A program made the position numbers and the translations under genes. Under the pieces are notes generated by a model that was not told where the DNA came from, ran no database searches, and worked only from the letters and a program-made list of their open reading frames with translations. Below, piece by piece: positions 33,135 to 41,244 of a stretch of DNA of 64,000 nucleotides. Each line of letters begins with the position of its first letter. Positions within the stretch are counted from its first letter, which is position 1. Origin of the DNA: Nocardioides astragali (GTDB lineage Bacteria > Actinomycetota > Actinomycetes > Propionibacteriales > Nocardioidaceae); NCBI RefSeq assembly GCF_024436375.1, contig NZ_JAFMZM010000006.1:124001-188000 (forward strand), given 5' to 3'.

Positions 33135-35246
33135 TCAGCGGGTCAGCGCGACCGGGACCCGGGTGACCCCGCCGAGCGCACCGAGCCACACGAGCTCCCC
33201 GTCGTCGAGGCGTCCGGGAGTCGTGGGCCCGGAGACCGTGATGGTGAAGCGGGCCGACTGCCCCGGCGCCAGGCGTACGGCGAGCGGGCGGACGGTGACG
33301 CGGTGGGAGGTGAAACCGCGGGCCGTGACGGAGAAGTACTCGGCACGGGGGCCGACGTTGGTCACCGTCCGCACCGCCGTGGTCTGCCGGGCCGACAGCA
33401 GGATCGAGCTGGCGTTGAGGTCGGCGAGGCGGTGCGTGCGCAGGGCGCGGCGCCAGGCGTCGGCGGCCACGTCCAGCGCCAGGTGTCCGGTCGGGGCACG
33501 GCCGGGAAGAGCGCCCGATCCCTGGGCCAACACGGACGCACCCCGGATCGGGCGCGCGGAGGTGACGAGCAGGGAGCGGACCACGGCAGCAGGCCGGTCT
33601 CGCTCGCCCAGCAGCAACGCAGCCAGGCCGCTCGCGTGGGCCGTGGCCGCCGAGCTGCCGCTGAAGACCCCCCAGCTGCGGCCCGTCGAGTCGGGCACGG
33701 CGCCGAGGACGGCATCGCCGTCGGCGACGGCGTCGGGCTTGAGGGCCGGCCCGCGCGGGTCACCAGACGCGCTCCAGGGGGCCGTACGGCGGGTGCCGGG
33801 GTCGCCCGTCACGCGGGACATCCGCAGGCGCGCGCGGGGGTGGCGGGCCACCCACCGGCTCAGCTGGCGGCCGGCGGTGGCGGCGAGGTGGACGGTCGGG
33901 ACCGCGTGGAAGTCAGCGGAGACGGACCCGGGACGCAGGTTGACCAGCACCATGGCGCGTCCGCCGGCCTGGGCGACGGACTCGGACTTGTCGATGCGCG
34001 CGATGCCGCCGCGGCGGCACACCACGATGCGCCCGGCGACCTGCCGGGAGTCGAGGGCGCCACTGCGGCACTGCCCGGCCGCGTGCCGCGACACCCCGGG
34101 GGCCGCGGCGTCCTGCGCGAGCACCGCGCGACCCTGCACGCGGACGGGGCGTCCGCCGCCGGTGAAGGAGCCACCGCCCGGGAGGCTGACCCGCCCTCGC
34201 GACATCCGCCCGACGGCGGAACCGACCGTCGTGACCCACGGACCGGCGTGCGCCGCATAGGCGGCGCCGGCGGCGTTGCCGGCCGCACCGATGACGACGA
34301 TGTCGGCCTCGGCAGCACCGAGCAGGGCGCGCTGGAGGGTGTCGATGCCTCCGCCGCCGGCGAGGGCGAGGCTCAGCACGTCGACCCGGTCCGCCACCGC
34401 GGCGTCCACTGCGGACACCACGTCCGCGGTCGAGCACCCGTCGTCGGAGGGGTCTGGTGCGCCCCAGCACGCCTTGTAGGCGGCGATCCGGGCCTGTGGC
34501 GCGACGCCGCCGAAGTGGCCGGCGTCGCGGTTGTCGACCCGGACGCTCACCCCGGCGTTGCCGGCGGCGACCGAGGAGACCTGGGTGCCGTGCCCGAGGG
34601 CGTCGAGGGGCGACAGCGACTCCGACGAGCGGATCAGCTCCGACCCGAACCCGTCGACGAACCAGCGGGCGCCCACGATCTTGCGGGTGCAGTCCTCGCC
34701 GGTCCAGCCCTCGCCCTCGGCGCACGCGCCCGCGAAGTCGCGCGGGTCGCGGCCCAGCCCGGGGACCTCGGCGAACGCGGGGGACTGCGGGGCGATGCCG
34801 GAGTCGACCACGCCGATCACGACGCCCGCCCCACCGCGGAGGCGCGGGCTGGTGGAGACGCCGCGGACCGCCGCCAGCGACGTACGTCCGGCGAGGGGAC
34901 GGACCTGGTCGGTCTCGATCGCCGCGATGCCGGGCTGGTCGTCGAGCAGGGAGACCTGGCTCGCGGTGAGCCGAGCGGCGAAGCCGTTGAGTGCGGTGGT
35001 CCAGCGGTAGACGGGCTCGTCGGCGCCGATAGCCTGCAGCAGCGCGTCCTGGCGGGCGAGCAGCTGGGCGGCGTCCTTGCCGCCGGCCGCGCTCCCGGCG
35101 CCGTGGAGCGTGACGAGCGTCAGGGGCGGCGTGGCGACCGGCCCGGACGGAGCGTCGTCGGCCAGCGCGACACCGGTGGTCGGCAGGGTGAGCGCGAGCG
35201 CGAGCAGGCCGCAGCCGAGGATCTGCCCCCCAGTTCGTGCCCGCAT
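33135..35246 (-). CDS. Secreted subtilisin-like S8 serine protease
   Basis: 703 residues. A signal peptide (MRARTGGQILGCGLLALALTLP... cleaved near ALADD) is followed by an I9-like propeptide. The catalytic triad is Asp148 (VVDSGI), His219 (GHGTQVSS) and Ser532 (FSGSSAATAHASG); a PA-type insert lies between His and Ser. The active-site serine motif reads GSSAA instead of the usual GTSMA. The C-terminal ~130 residues form a beta-rich Fn3-like domain, and no LPxTG or membrane anchor is seen, so it is probably released. ATG 35246 is chosen for the signal peptide and a GGAGG upstream. Confidence 0.9.
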   Translation of the reverse strand: MRARTGGQILGCGLLALALTLPTTGVALADDAPSGPVATPPLTLVTLHGAGSAAGGKDAAQLLARQDALLQAIGADEPVYRWTTALNGFAARLTASQVSLLDDQPGIAAIETDQVRPLAGRTSLAAVRGVSTSPRLRGGAGVVIGVVDSGIAPQSPAFAEVPGLGRDPRDFAGACAEGEGWTGEDCTRKIVGARWFVDGFGSELIRSSESLSPLDALGHGTQVSSVAAGNAGVSVRVDNRDAGHFGGVAPQARIAAYKACWGAPDPSDDGCSTADVVSAVDAAVADRVDVLSLALAGGGGIDTLQRALLGAAEADIVVIGAAGNAAGAAYAAHAGPWVTTVGSAVGRMSRGRVSLPGGGSFTGGGRPVRVQGRAVLAQDAAAPGVSRHAAGQCRSGALDSRQVAGRIVVCRRGGIARIDKSESVAQAGGRAMVLVNLRPGSVSADFHAVPTVHLAATAGRQLSRWVARHPRARLRMSRVTGDPGTRRTAPWSASGDPRGPALKPDAVADGDAVLGAVPDSTGRSWGVFSGSSAATAHASGLAALLLGERDRPAAVVRSLLVTSARPIRGASVLAQGSGALPGRAPTGHLALDVAADAWRRALRTHRLADLNASSILLSARQTTAVRTVTNVGPRAEYFSVTARGFTSHRVTVRPLAVRLAPGQSARFTITVSGPTTPGRLDDGELVWLGALGGVTRVPVALTR

Positions 35247-35430
35247 GGTCCCCCCACCTCCTTCGCACCTGCCGTGCTGCCGAGCTCCCGCGCCCATGGT
35301 GGCAGCAGTGGTGCCGCCGATCAACGGCGGGCGGCACAACCTGTTGGTGGCGAGTAGGGGCGGACGCCTATCCTGTGCCGCGCCCGTGAAACCACGTGGT
35401 GTCGTGAGCTGAGTTGAGTGGAGAAGACCC

Positions 35431-35826
35431 GTGCCCAGTGGCAAGGTGAAGTGGTTCGACGCGGAGAAGGGCTTCGGCTTCCTGTCCCAGGAGGACGGCC
35501 CGGACGTCTACGTCCACTCTGACGCCCTGCCCGAGGGCATCGCGACGCTCAAGGCAGGCACCAAGGTCGAGTTCGGGATCGCCCAGGGTCGACGTGGCGA
35601 CCAGGCACTGCAGGTGCGCGTCGTCGACGCGCCCGCCTCGGTCACCCGCAACCAGCGCAACGCGCAGCGCAAGCAGCCGGAGGCGATGGTCACCATCGTC
35701 GAGGACCTGATCAAGATGCTCGAGGGCGTCGAGGAGACCTACCGCCGCGGCCGGCACCCCGAGCGCGCCGCCGCCCGCGGCACGGCGAAGGTGCTGCGCG
35801 CCCTCGCCGACGAGCTCGAGATCTAG
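35431..35826 (+). CDS. Cold-shock domain protein with C-terminal extension
   Basis: 131 residues: an N-terminal cold-shock domain (GKVKWFDAEKGFGFLSQEDG, DVYVHSDAL) with RNP1/RNP2 RNA-binding motifs, then a ~65-residue basic and helical extension (RNQRNAQRKQPEAMVTIVEDLIKMLEG). It is longer than the 67-residue CspA type and matches the extended actinobacterial form found beside an MFS gene and a DUF3027 gene, both present here. GTG 35431 follows GGAGAAG. The leader holds a perfect ACCACGTGGT palindrome (35391-35400) behind -10-like TATCCT. The stop codon TAG is shared with the convergent gene. Confidence 0.93.
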   Translation: MPSGKVKWFDAEKGFGFLSQEDGPDVYVHSDALPEGIATLKAGTKVEFGIAQGRRGDQALQVRVVDAPASVTRNQRNAQRKQPEAMVTIVEDLIKMLEGVEETYRRGRHPERAAARGTAKVLRALADELEI

Positions 35827-37274
35827 GTCGACCGACCGGGTGCACGCGACGGCGTGTGCCGCGGCCGGGTGGCCAGCACGAACGTCGCCCACGCCGCCAG
35901 CACGGCACCGGCGACGCCCAGGCCCAGCTGCGGCATCAGAGGCATCGCGATGCCGACGAAGCCGCCGATGACCCACGCCAGCTGGAGCGTGGTGTCGGAC
36001 CGGGCGAAGGCGCTCGCCTGGATCCGGCCGGGCACGTCGCGCTGGATGGTCGAGTCGAGGGACAGCTTGGCCAGCGCCTGCGCCAGCCCCGCGGTGAGGC
36101 CGAGCAGCACGAGCGTTGGCAGGCCGTAGAACAGGGCGGCCACCACGGCGACGACCGCGTCGGCCAGCAGGGCGAGCACCACCGTGAGGGCAGGGTTGAG
36201 CCGCCGGAGCATGGAGCCGACGGCGATGCCGAGGGTGTTGCCGACCCCGGCGGCGCCGATCACCAGGCCCAGGAGCACTTCGGGTCTCCAGTCGCCGATC
36301 GGGTTGTCGCGCAGCAGGAAGGCCATGAACATCGTGAGGAAGCCCGACAGCCAGCGTGGCCCGCAGTTGGCGCGCAGCGCGAACGCCACCGCCGCGGGGA
36401 TCCGCGTGCGAGGCCGACGACCCGTGCTGGTGGGGGTCGTCGAGCCGGTCAGCACCAGCTCGCCCTCGCCCTGGCTGGCGTCCACCTTCTCGGGCAGGCG
36501 GATCGCCCAGATGGTCGCGAGCACGAAGACCACGAACCCGTAGCGCAGCGACCACTCCGGCCCGAACGTCGAGGCGAGGATGGCGAGCGGCGCAGAGATG
36601 CCGGCGCCGACCACACCGGCGAGGGAGACCCGGGCGTTGGCCTTGACCAGGGTCAGGTCGGGGGGCAGGAGGCGCGGCACGGCAGCCGCCCGGGTGACGC
36701 CGTACGCCTTGGACGCCACCAGGCAGCCGAGCGCCGCCGGGAAGAGCCACCCCGACTCGGTGACGACCGCCGTGGCGAGCACCCAGCACAGGAAGCAACG
36801 GGTCGCCATGGTGGCCCCGATCGCCCAGCGGCGGCCGTGGCTGAACCGGTCGAGGAAGGGTCCGATCAGCGGTGCCACGATGGCGAACGGAAGCATCGTC
36901 AGGCCCAGGAACAGGGCCACCTGGCCCCGCGCCTCGCCGGTGGGTACCTGGAAGAACAGCGTGCCGGCAAGGGAGATCGCCACCGCGGCGTCACCGGCGG
37001 CGTTGAAGGCGTGCAGCTCGATCAGCCGGGACAGGCCGGAGTCACCGGCGCCCTCGGCTCGCGCCGCGCGCCGCGCCTGGGTGACCGCGTAGTGGCCGGC
37101 GGTGCCGGCGCCCCGACCGGCCACGCGCGCTCCGCGGCCGGCGGCGCGGATCCCGCGGGCGGCACCCGCCAGCGAGCGGCGTACGCCGGAGGAGACCTGG
37201 GAACGCGTGCTGGCGGACCGCTCCGACTGCTGCCCCGGGGACGGGTCGGGGCGGTCGTGGGTCACGGGCACCAT
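35823..37274 (-). CDS. MFS transporter with long cytoplasmic N-terminus
   Basis: 483 residues. About 85 polar, Arg/Ala-rich residues precede about twelve transmembrane segments (FNAAGDAAVAISLAGTLFF, VALFLGLTMLPFAIVAPLIGPF, and onward) with the FSHGRRWAIG loop. The extended N terminus is unusual for MFS; a shorter start near residue 75 cannot be excluded. No substrate can be inferred. Its stop shares CTAG with the stop of the cold-shock gene. The arrangement csp-MFS-DUF3027 recurs in actinobacteria. Confidence 0.85.
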   Translation of the reverse strand: MVPVTHDRPDPSPGQQSERSASTRSQVSSGVRRSLAGAARGIRAAGRGARVAGRGAGTAGHYAVTQARRAARAEGAGDSGLSRLIELHAFNAAGDAAVAISLAGTLFFQVPTGEARGQVALFLGLTMLPFAIVAPLIGPFLDRFSHGRRWAIGATMATRCFLCWVLATAVVTESGWLFPAALGCLVASKAYGVTRAAAVPRLLPPDLTLVKANARVSLAGVVGAGISAPLAILASTFGPEWSLRYGFVVFVLATIWAIRLPEKVDASQGEGELVLTGSTTPTSTGRRPRTRIPAAVAFALRANCGPRWLSGFLTMFMAFLLRDNPIGDWRPEVLLGLVIGAAGVGNTLGIAVGSMLRRLNPALTVVLALLADAVVAVVAALFYGLPTLVLLGLTAGLAQALAKLSLDSTIQRDVPGRIQASAFARSDTTLQLAWVIGGFVGIAMPLMPQLGLGVAGAVLAAWATFVLATRPRHTPSRAPGRST

Positions 37275-37363
37275 CTTGGACTACCGGCCCGACACGACGC
37301 GTACGACGTCCCGCCTGCCGTCCCGACGGGACAGGATCACCGACTGTTTGCGATGATGCACGC

Positions 37364-38158
37364 GTGATCTCTCTCGTGCCGCGCGCCGGCAAGCCGGACT
37401 CGGCCCTCGCCAAGGCCGTCGACCTCGCACGGGACGTCGTCCTCGAGGTCGCCGAGCCGTCGGAGGTGGGCGAGCACCTGGGCGCCCGCGCCGAGGGGGA
37501 ACGCCTCGTCACGCACCACTTCGCCTGCCTGCGCCCGGGCTACCCGGGCTGGTACTGGTCGGTGACGCTGACCCGTGCCAAGCGCGCCAAGGACCCCACG
37601 GTCAACGAGGTCGTGCTGCTGCCCGGCGAGGACGCGATCGTCGCCCCGCCGTGGGTCCCCTACAAGGAGCGGCTCCAGCCCGGCGACCTGTCGCCCGGCG
37701 ATCTGCTGCCCGTGGAGGACGAGGACGTCCGGCTCGTCCCCACCTACCTCTTCGGCGACGACCCGCTGGATCCTCCGATGGACGCCGACGCCAAGGCGCA
37801 GGTGCGCCGCGTGGCCGAGGACCTCGGCCTGGGGCGCGTGCGGACCCTGAGCCGCGAGGGCATCGACATGGCCGCGGAGCGGTGGTACGCCGGTGACGGC
37901 GGACCGGACGCGCCGCTGGCGAAGAGCGCACCCGACACCTGCACGACGTGCGGGTTCCTGATGCGGCTCAACGGCTCGCTGTCGGAGACCTTCGGCGTCT
38001 GCGCCAACGGCAACGCCAACGACGACGGCAGGGTCGTCAGCCTCGACCACGGCTGCGGAGCACACTCGGAGGTCAAGCTCGCGCGCAAGCAGCAGCCGCT
38101 GCCGATGCCCGACCACGCCTTCGACACCCTCACCGACGACGACCTCGAGACGATCTGA
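37364..38158 (+). CDS. DUF3027 conserved actinobacterial protein
   Basis: 264 residues matching the DUF3027 pattern: HHFACLRPGYPGWYWSVTLTRA, VVLLPGEDAIVAPPWVPYKERLQPGDLSPGDLLP and a C-terminal zinc-like CTTCGFLMRLNGSL...GVCANG...HGCGAHSEV. Four Cys could bind zinc. No function is established. GTG 37364 lies 6 bases after GATGAT, a weak -10-like box. It is divergent from the MFS gene. Confidence 0.88.
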   Translation: MISLVPRAGKPDSALAKAVDLARDVVLEVAEPSEVGEHLGARAEGERLVTHHFACLRPGYPGWYWSVTLTRAKRAKDPTVNEVVLLPGEDAIVAPPWVPYKERLQPGDLSPGDLLPVEDEDVRLVPTYLFGDDPLDPPMDADAKAQVRRVAEDLGLGRVRTLSREGIDMAAERWYAGDGGPDAPLAKSAPDTCTTCGFLMRLNGSLSETFGVCANGNANDDGRVVSLDHGCGAHSEVKLARKQQPLPMPDHAFDTLTDDDLETI

Positions 38159-38173
38159 GCCGCACAGCCGCGG

Positions 38174-38773
38174 TCAGTCCCGCGTGAGCACCCAGACGGC
38201 GTAGTCGTCGGCAGGCTCGTGCAGCTCGTAGCTGCCGAACCGGTGCACGACGCGCAACCCGGCGGCCGTCACGTCGGCGACGAACTCGTCGGCCGGGTAG
38301 GTGCGGCTGCCGGCCTTGATCGGGGTCAGGTGGAACCCGACGAGCACCCGACCACCCGGGGCGAGCAGGTCACGCACGCGCTCCAGCACCCGGCGCTCGG
38401 TCCCCTCGCCGAGGAAGAGCATGACGTTGCCGACGACCGCCACGAGGTCGAAGGAGCCGAGCTCGGCCGGGTCGAGCTCGAGCGCCTGGTGGGGGAGGAC
38501 ATCCAGGTCGGGGTATGTCGCCCGCGACTGGGCGCGCAGCGCGGGGTCCGGCTCGGTGGCGACGACCCGGTGGCCGCGGGCCTGCAGGGCGGCGGCGACC
38601 CGGCCCATGCCCGAGCCGACGTCGAGCACGCGTGCCCCCCGCGGGGCCAGCGCGTCCGCCAACCGGGCCTCACCATCGATGTCCGCGCCCTCGGCCACGC
38701 GCTGGGCGAAGGTCTCGCCGTAGCCCCGGTTGGCCTCGCCGGCGAGCTCCCATCGAGTCGGCGGGAGGGTCAT
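38174..38773 (-). CDS. Class I SAM-dependent methyltransferase
   Basis: 199 residues. SAM motif I is VLDVGSGMGRVAAAL, motif II is VVATEPDP, and LVAVVGNVMLFLGEG and LLAPGGRVLVGFHL complete the fold. The substrate is unknown. ATG 38773 overlaps the stop of the bridging small ORF (ATGA), and GGGGA in that ORF is its ribosome binding site. With DUF2530 and the small ORF it forms a three-member chain in which every junction is ATGA. Confidence 0.88.
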   Translation of the reverse strand: MTLPPTRWELAGEANRGYGETFAQRVAEGADIDGEARLADALAPRGARVLDVGSGMGRVAAALQARGHRVVATEPDPALRAQSRATYPDLDVLPHQALELDPAELGSFDLVAVVGNVMLFLGEGTERRVLERVRDLLAPGGRVLVGFHLTPIKAGSRTYPADEFVADVTAAGLRVVHRFGSYELHEPADDYAVWVLTRD

Positions 38774-38838
38774 GCGGGGTCCCCGCGGCGTTGTTCGGGG
38801 GAGCGCAGCGGAGGAGAAGAACGTCGTGGGGTGCTCAT
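38770..38838 (-). repeat. Dispersed 69-bp bridging repeat, copy B
   Basis: 65/69 identical to 11793-11861 (+). Two of the four differences are synonymous in the shared 22-codon frame and two change an amino acid (Cys/Arg, His/Arg). GCGGGG-A-CCCCGC occurs once in this unit and once in the 24-base prefix upstream. Confidence 0.8.
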
Positions 38839-38862
38839 GCGGGGTCCCCGCGGCGTGCTCAT
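38770..38862 (-). CDS. 30-codon bridging ORF between DUF2530 and methyltransferase (repeat copy B plus in-frame prefix)
   Basis: Starts at ATG 38862 inside the DUF2530 stop (ATGA) with MSTPRGPR, then reads into the 22-codon unit (second ATG at 38838, MSTPRRSSPP... ending RRGDPA), whose TGA overlaps the methyltransferase ATG. The 8-codon prefix equals the two ends of the unit joined with the middle missing, so it looks like a partial tandem copy that kept the frame. Translation rather than the peptide may be the function. The coding claim is uncertain. Confidence 0.5.
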   Translation of the reverse strand: MSTPRGPRMSTPRRSSPPLRSPEQRRGDPA

Positions 38863-39146
38863 GGGCGCGCCTGCTGGGCAGCGCGCTCCTTGCGCCTGCG
38901 GCGGCAGTACTCGAGCCCGCAGAGCCCGAGGCCGAAGCCCGCGAGGCAGGTCCACAGCCACCACGTACGACCGCTGTCCTCCAGGGCGCCCCAGAACGGC
39001 AGCAGGCCGAGGAAGCCCAGCAGCCACAGCGCGGTCCCCACCTCGGTGGTGCGCACGCCGTCGACGTCGAGTGGCTCCACCTGCGCGACGATGAAGGTGC
39101 GGTTGCCGATCTCGTGCTTCGTCGGCTGCTCGTCGCCCAGGTCCAC
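38859..39146 (-). CDS. DUF2530 small membrane protein
   Basis: 95 residues with two hydrophobic segments (TEVGTALWLLGFLGLLPFW and WWLWTCLAGFGLGLCGLEY), preceded by VEPLDVDGVRTTEVG, the DUF2530 pattern, and a basic RRRRKERAAQQ tail. Function unknown. GTG 39146 is supported by -10 TAGCGT (minus strand 39159-39154) 7 bases upstream, a leaderless arrangement. It is the first gene of the chain into the bridging ORF and methyltransferase, and is divergent from the NCS2 permease. Confidence 0.85.
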   Translation of the reverse strand: MDLGDEQPTKHEIGNRTFIVAQVEPLDVDGVRTTEVGTALWLLGFLGLLPFWGALEDSGRTWWLWTCLAGFGLGLCGLEYCRRRRKERAAQQARP

Positions 39147-39215
39147 GTCCAGAACGCTACACGCGAGCCGTGGCGCGAGCATGGGACGCGGCAGTCTTCT
39201 GCCAGACTCCGTTTC

Positions 39216-40694
39216 GTGAGCGACGACACCCAGACCGCACCGCGACCGGGCCGGGCCAGCGGCCTCGACGGATTCTTCAAGATCACCGAGCGAGGCTCCA
39301 CCGTCGGGCGCGAGGTCCGCGGCGGTGTCGTCACGTTCCTGACGATGGCCTACATCGTGGTCCTCAACCCGCTGATCCTCGGATTCGTCCCGGACTCCAC
39401 CGGGGCGTTCCTCGGTGGTGGACCCGGTGACGGGTCCAACCTCCCGGTGATCGCGGCCGGCACCGCGCTCGTCGCCGGCGTGCTGACGATCCTCATGGGC
39501 TCGGTGGCGAACTTCCCGCTGGCGCTCGCGACGGGGCTCGGCCTCAACGCGTTCGTGGCCAACGCCATCGCCACTCGGTCGACGTGGGAGGACGCGATGG
39601 GCCTGATCGTGCTCGAGGGGCTCATCATCCTCGTCCTCGTGCTCACGGGCTTCCGCAAGGCCGTCTTCCTCGCCGTGCCCCAGCAGCTCAAGATCGCGAT
39701 CTCGGTCGGTATCGGCCTCTTCATCGCGCTGATCGGCTTCGTTGACGCGGGGTTCGTCACCCGCATCCCCGACGCGTTCCAGACGACCGTCCCGGTCCAG
39801 CTCGGCAACGGCGGCACCCTGACCGGCTGGCCGGTGCTCGTCTTCGCGATCGGCGTCATCCTCGTCGTCGCGCTCTGGGTACGTCGCGTCCGCGGGGCGA
39901 TCCTGATCTCGATCGTCGCCACCACGGTGCTCGCGTTCGTCGTCCAGGCCGCCCTCGACCTCGGTTCGGTCGCCCAGGACGGGCCGGGCAACTGGTCGCT
40001 CAACGTCCCCGAGCTCAACGGCTTCGTCGAGGTGCCCGACTTCGGCACCCTCGGCGAGTTCTCCCTCTTCGGAGCGTTCTCCTCGGTCGGCGTGCTGGCC
40101 GCCGTGCTGCTCGCCTTCACCCTGCTGCTCGCCGACTTCTTCGACACGATGGGCACGATGACCGCGATCGGGGCCGAGGCCGGCCTCAACGACGAGGACG
40201 GCATCCCACCCCACTCGCAGCGGATCCTCATCGTGGACTCGGTCGGCGCCATCGCCGGCGGGGCCGCGGGGGTCTCCTCCAACACGTCCTACATCGAGTC
40301 GGCGTCCGGCGTCGGCGAGGGCGCCCGCACCGGCCTCGCGTCGATCGTGACCGGCCTGCTGTTCCTGCTGACGACGTTCCTCGCGCCGGTCGTCGAGGCG
40401 ATCCCGTCGGAGGCGGCCGTCCCCGCACTGGTGCTGGTCGGCTTCCTGATGATGCAGCAGGTGAAGGCCATCGACTGGGACGACCTCGAGATCGCCATCC
40501 CAGCCTTCCTCACCATCGTGCTGATGCCCTTCACCTACTCGATCAGTGTCGGCATCGGCGCCGGCTTCCTGGCCTACGTCCTGATCAAGCTCGTCCTCGG
40601 CAAGGCCCGCGACGTCCACCCGCTCCTGTGGATCGTCGCCGCGCTCTTCCTGGTCTACTTCGCGATCGACCCGCTCACCTCCTGGCTCACCTGA
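39216..40694 (+). CDS. NCS2/AzgA-type purine (adenine/guanine/hypoxanthine) permease
   Basis: 492 residues with 12 or more transmembrane segments. Family markers are EVRGGVVTFLTMAYIVVLNP at the start, FPLALATGLGLNAFVAN, DFFDTMGTMTAIG, and GVSSNTSYIESASGVGEGARTGLASIV. These match the AzgA-like branch of proton-coupled purine transporters. GTG 39216 has CAGACT as a weak -10-like box 7 bases ahead. A strong hairpin follows the stop, so it is probably transcribed alone. Confidence 0.95.
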   Translation: MSDDTQTAPRPGRASGLDGFFKITERGSTVGREVRGGVVTFLTMAYIVVLNPLILGFVPDSTGAFLGGGPGDGSNLPVIAAGTALVAGVLTILMGSVANFPLALATGLGLNAFVANAIATRSTWEDAMGLIVLEGLIILVLVLTGFRKAVFLAVPQQLKIAISVGIGLFIALIGFVDAGFVTRIPDAFQTTVPVQLGNGGTLTGWPVLVFAIGVILVVALWVRRVRGAILISIVATTVLAFVVQAALDLGSVAQDGPGNWSLNVPELNGFVEVPDFGTLGEFSLFGAFSSVGVLAAVLLAFTLLLADFFDTMGTMTAIGAEAGLNDEDGIPPHSQRILIVDSVGAIAGGAAGVSSNTSYIESASGVGEGARTGLASIVTGLLFLLTTFLAPVVEAIPSEAAVPALVLVGFLMMQQVKAIDWDDLEIAIPAFLTIVLMPFTYSISVGIGAGFLAYVLIKLVLGKARDVHPLLWIVAALFLVYFAIDPLTSWLT

Positions 40695-40696
40695 GA

Positions 40697-40742
40697 CCGA
40701 CCGGGCACTTCCCCGTACTGGCGCGAGAAGGTGCCCGGTCGG
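40697..40742 (+). terminator. Hairpin terminator after the purine permease
   Basis: 12-bp perfect stem CCGACCGGGCAC (40697-40708) / GTGCCCGGTCGG (40731-40742) with a 22-base loop, two bases after the stop. No T tract. Confidence 0.75.
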
Positions 40743-40747
40743 GAATG

Positions 40748-40776
40748 GTTAGCACAGGTAATGAGTTATGCTAACT
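40748..40776 (+). promoter_or_regulatory. marR promoter and operator
   Basis: Inverted repeat GTTAGCA (40748-40754) / TGCTAAC (40769-40775) with a 14-base centre; within it AGTTA-TGC-TAACT (40764-40776) is a second dyad. -10-like TATGCT (40767-40772) lies 7 bases before ATG 40780. The repressor bound here would cover the promoter, as expected for autoregulated MarR genes. Confidence 0.7.
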
Positions 40777-40779
40777 ACC

Positions 40780-41223
40780 ATGCCGACTGCTGACCTCCGC
40801 ACCGACGCCGGGCTCGCCTCCGAGCTCCGCGCCGCCGTGATGCGCATGCGCCGACGCCTGGTCTCCGAGCGCCACCCCGACAACGACCTGAGCATCGGGC
40901 AGATGGTCGTCCTGGGGCTGCTCGTGCGCCTGGGGGAGCAGACGGTCGGCGACCTGGCCCGCGCCGAGCGCGTACAGCCGCCGTCGATGACCCGCACGGT
41001 CAACTGCCTGGAGGCCGACGGCTACGTCCAGCGCCGCCCGCACGAGACCGACGGCCGCCAGGTGGTCGTCTCGCTCACCGACGCGGGTCGCGCCGCGGTC
41101 CTCGCCGACCGGCAGCGCCGCGACGCCTGGCTCGCCCAGCAGCTGCGCCACCTCACGCCCGCCGAGCGGGCCACCCTGCGCGAGGCCGCTCCGATCCTCG
41201 CCCGACTTGCCCTGACCGACTGA
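40780..41223 (+). CDS. MarR-family transcriptional regulator
   Basis: 147 residues with the MarR winged-helix core: IGQMVVLGLLVRLGEQTVGDLARAERVQPPSMTRTVNCLEADGYVQRRPHETDGRQVVVSLTDAG contains the recognition helix and the wing with DxRxxxV-type loop. ATG 40780 is preferred to ATG 40768, which lies inside the operator and -10 box. It is followed by an MFS transporter on the same strand, a common repressor-pump pair. The gene ends in a (GACT)4 tract. Confidence 0.93.
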   Translation: MPTADLRTDAGLASELRAAVMRMRRRLVSERHPDNDLSIGQMVVLGLLVRLGEQTVGDLARAERVQPPSMTRTVNCLEADGYVQRRPHETDGRQVVVSLTDAGRAAVLADRQRRDAWLAQQLRHLTPAERATLREAAPILARLALTD

Positions 41224-41235
41224 CTGACTGACTGA
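41218..41235 (+). repeat. (GACT)4GA simple repeat across the marR stop
   Basis: Four tandem GACT units and a partial fifth. The marR stop TGA is formed inside the tract; a change of one unit would keep a TGA or ACTGA in all frames, so the effect on MarR would be small but spacing to the next gene would shift by 4 bases. Confidence 0.85.
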
Positions 41236-41244
41236 GGAGTCACC

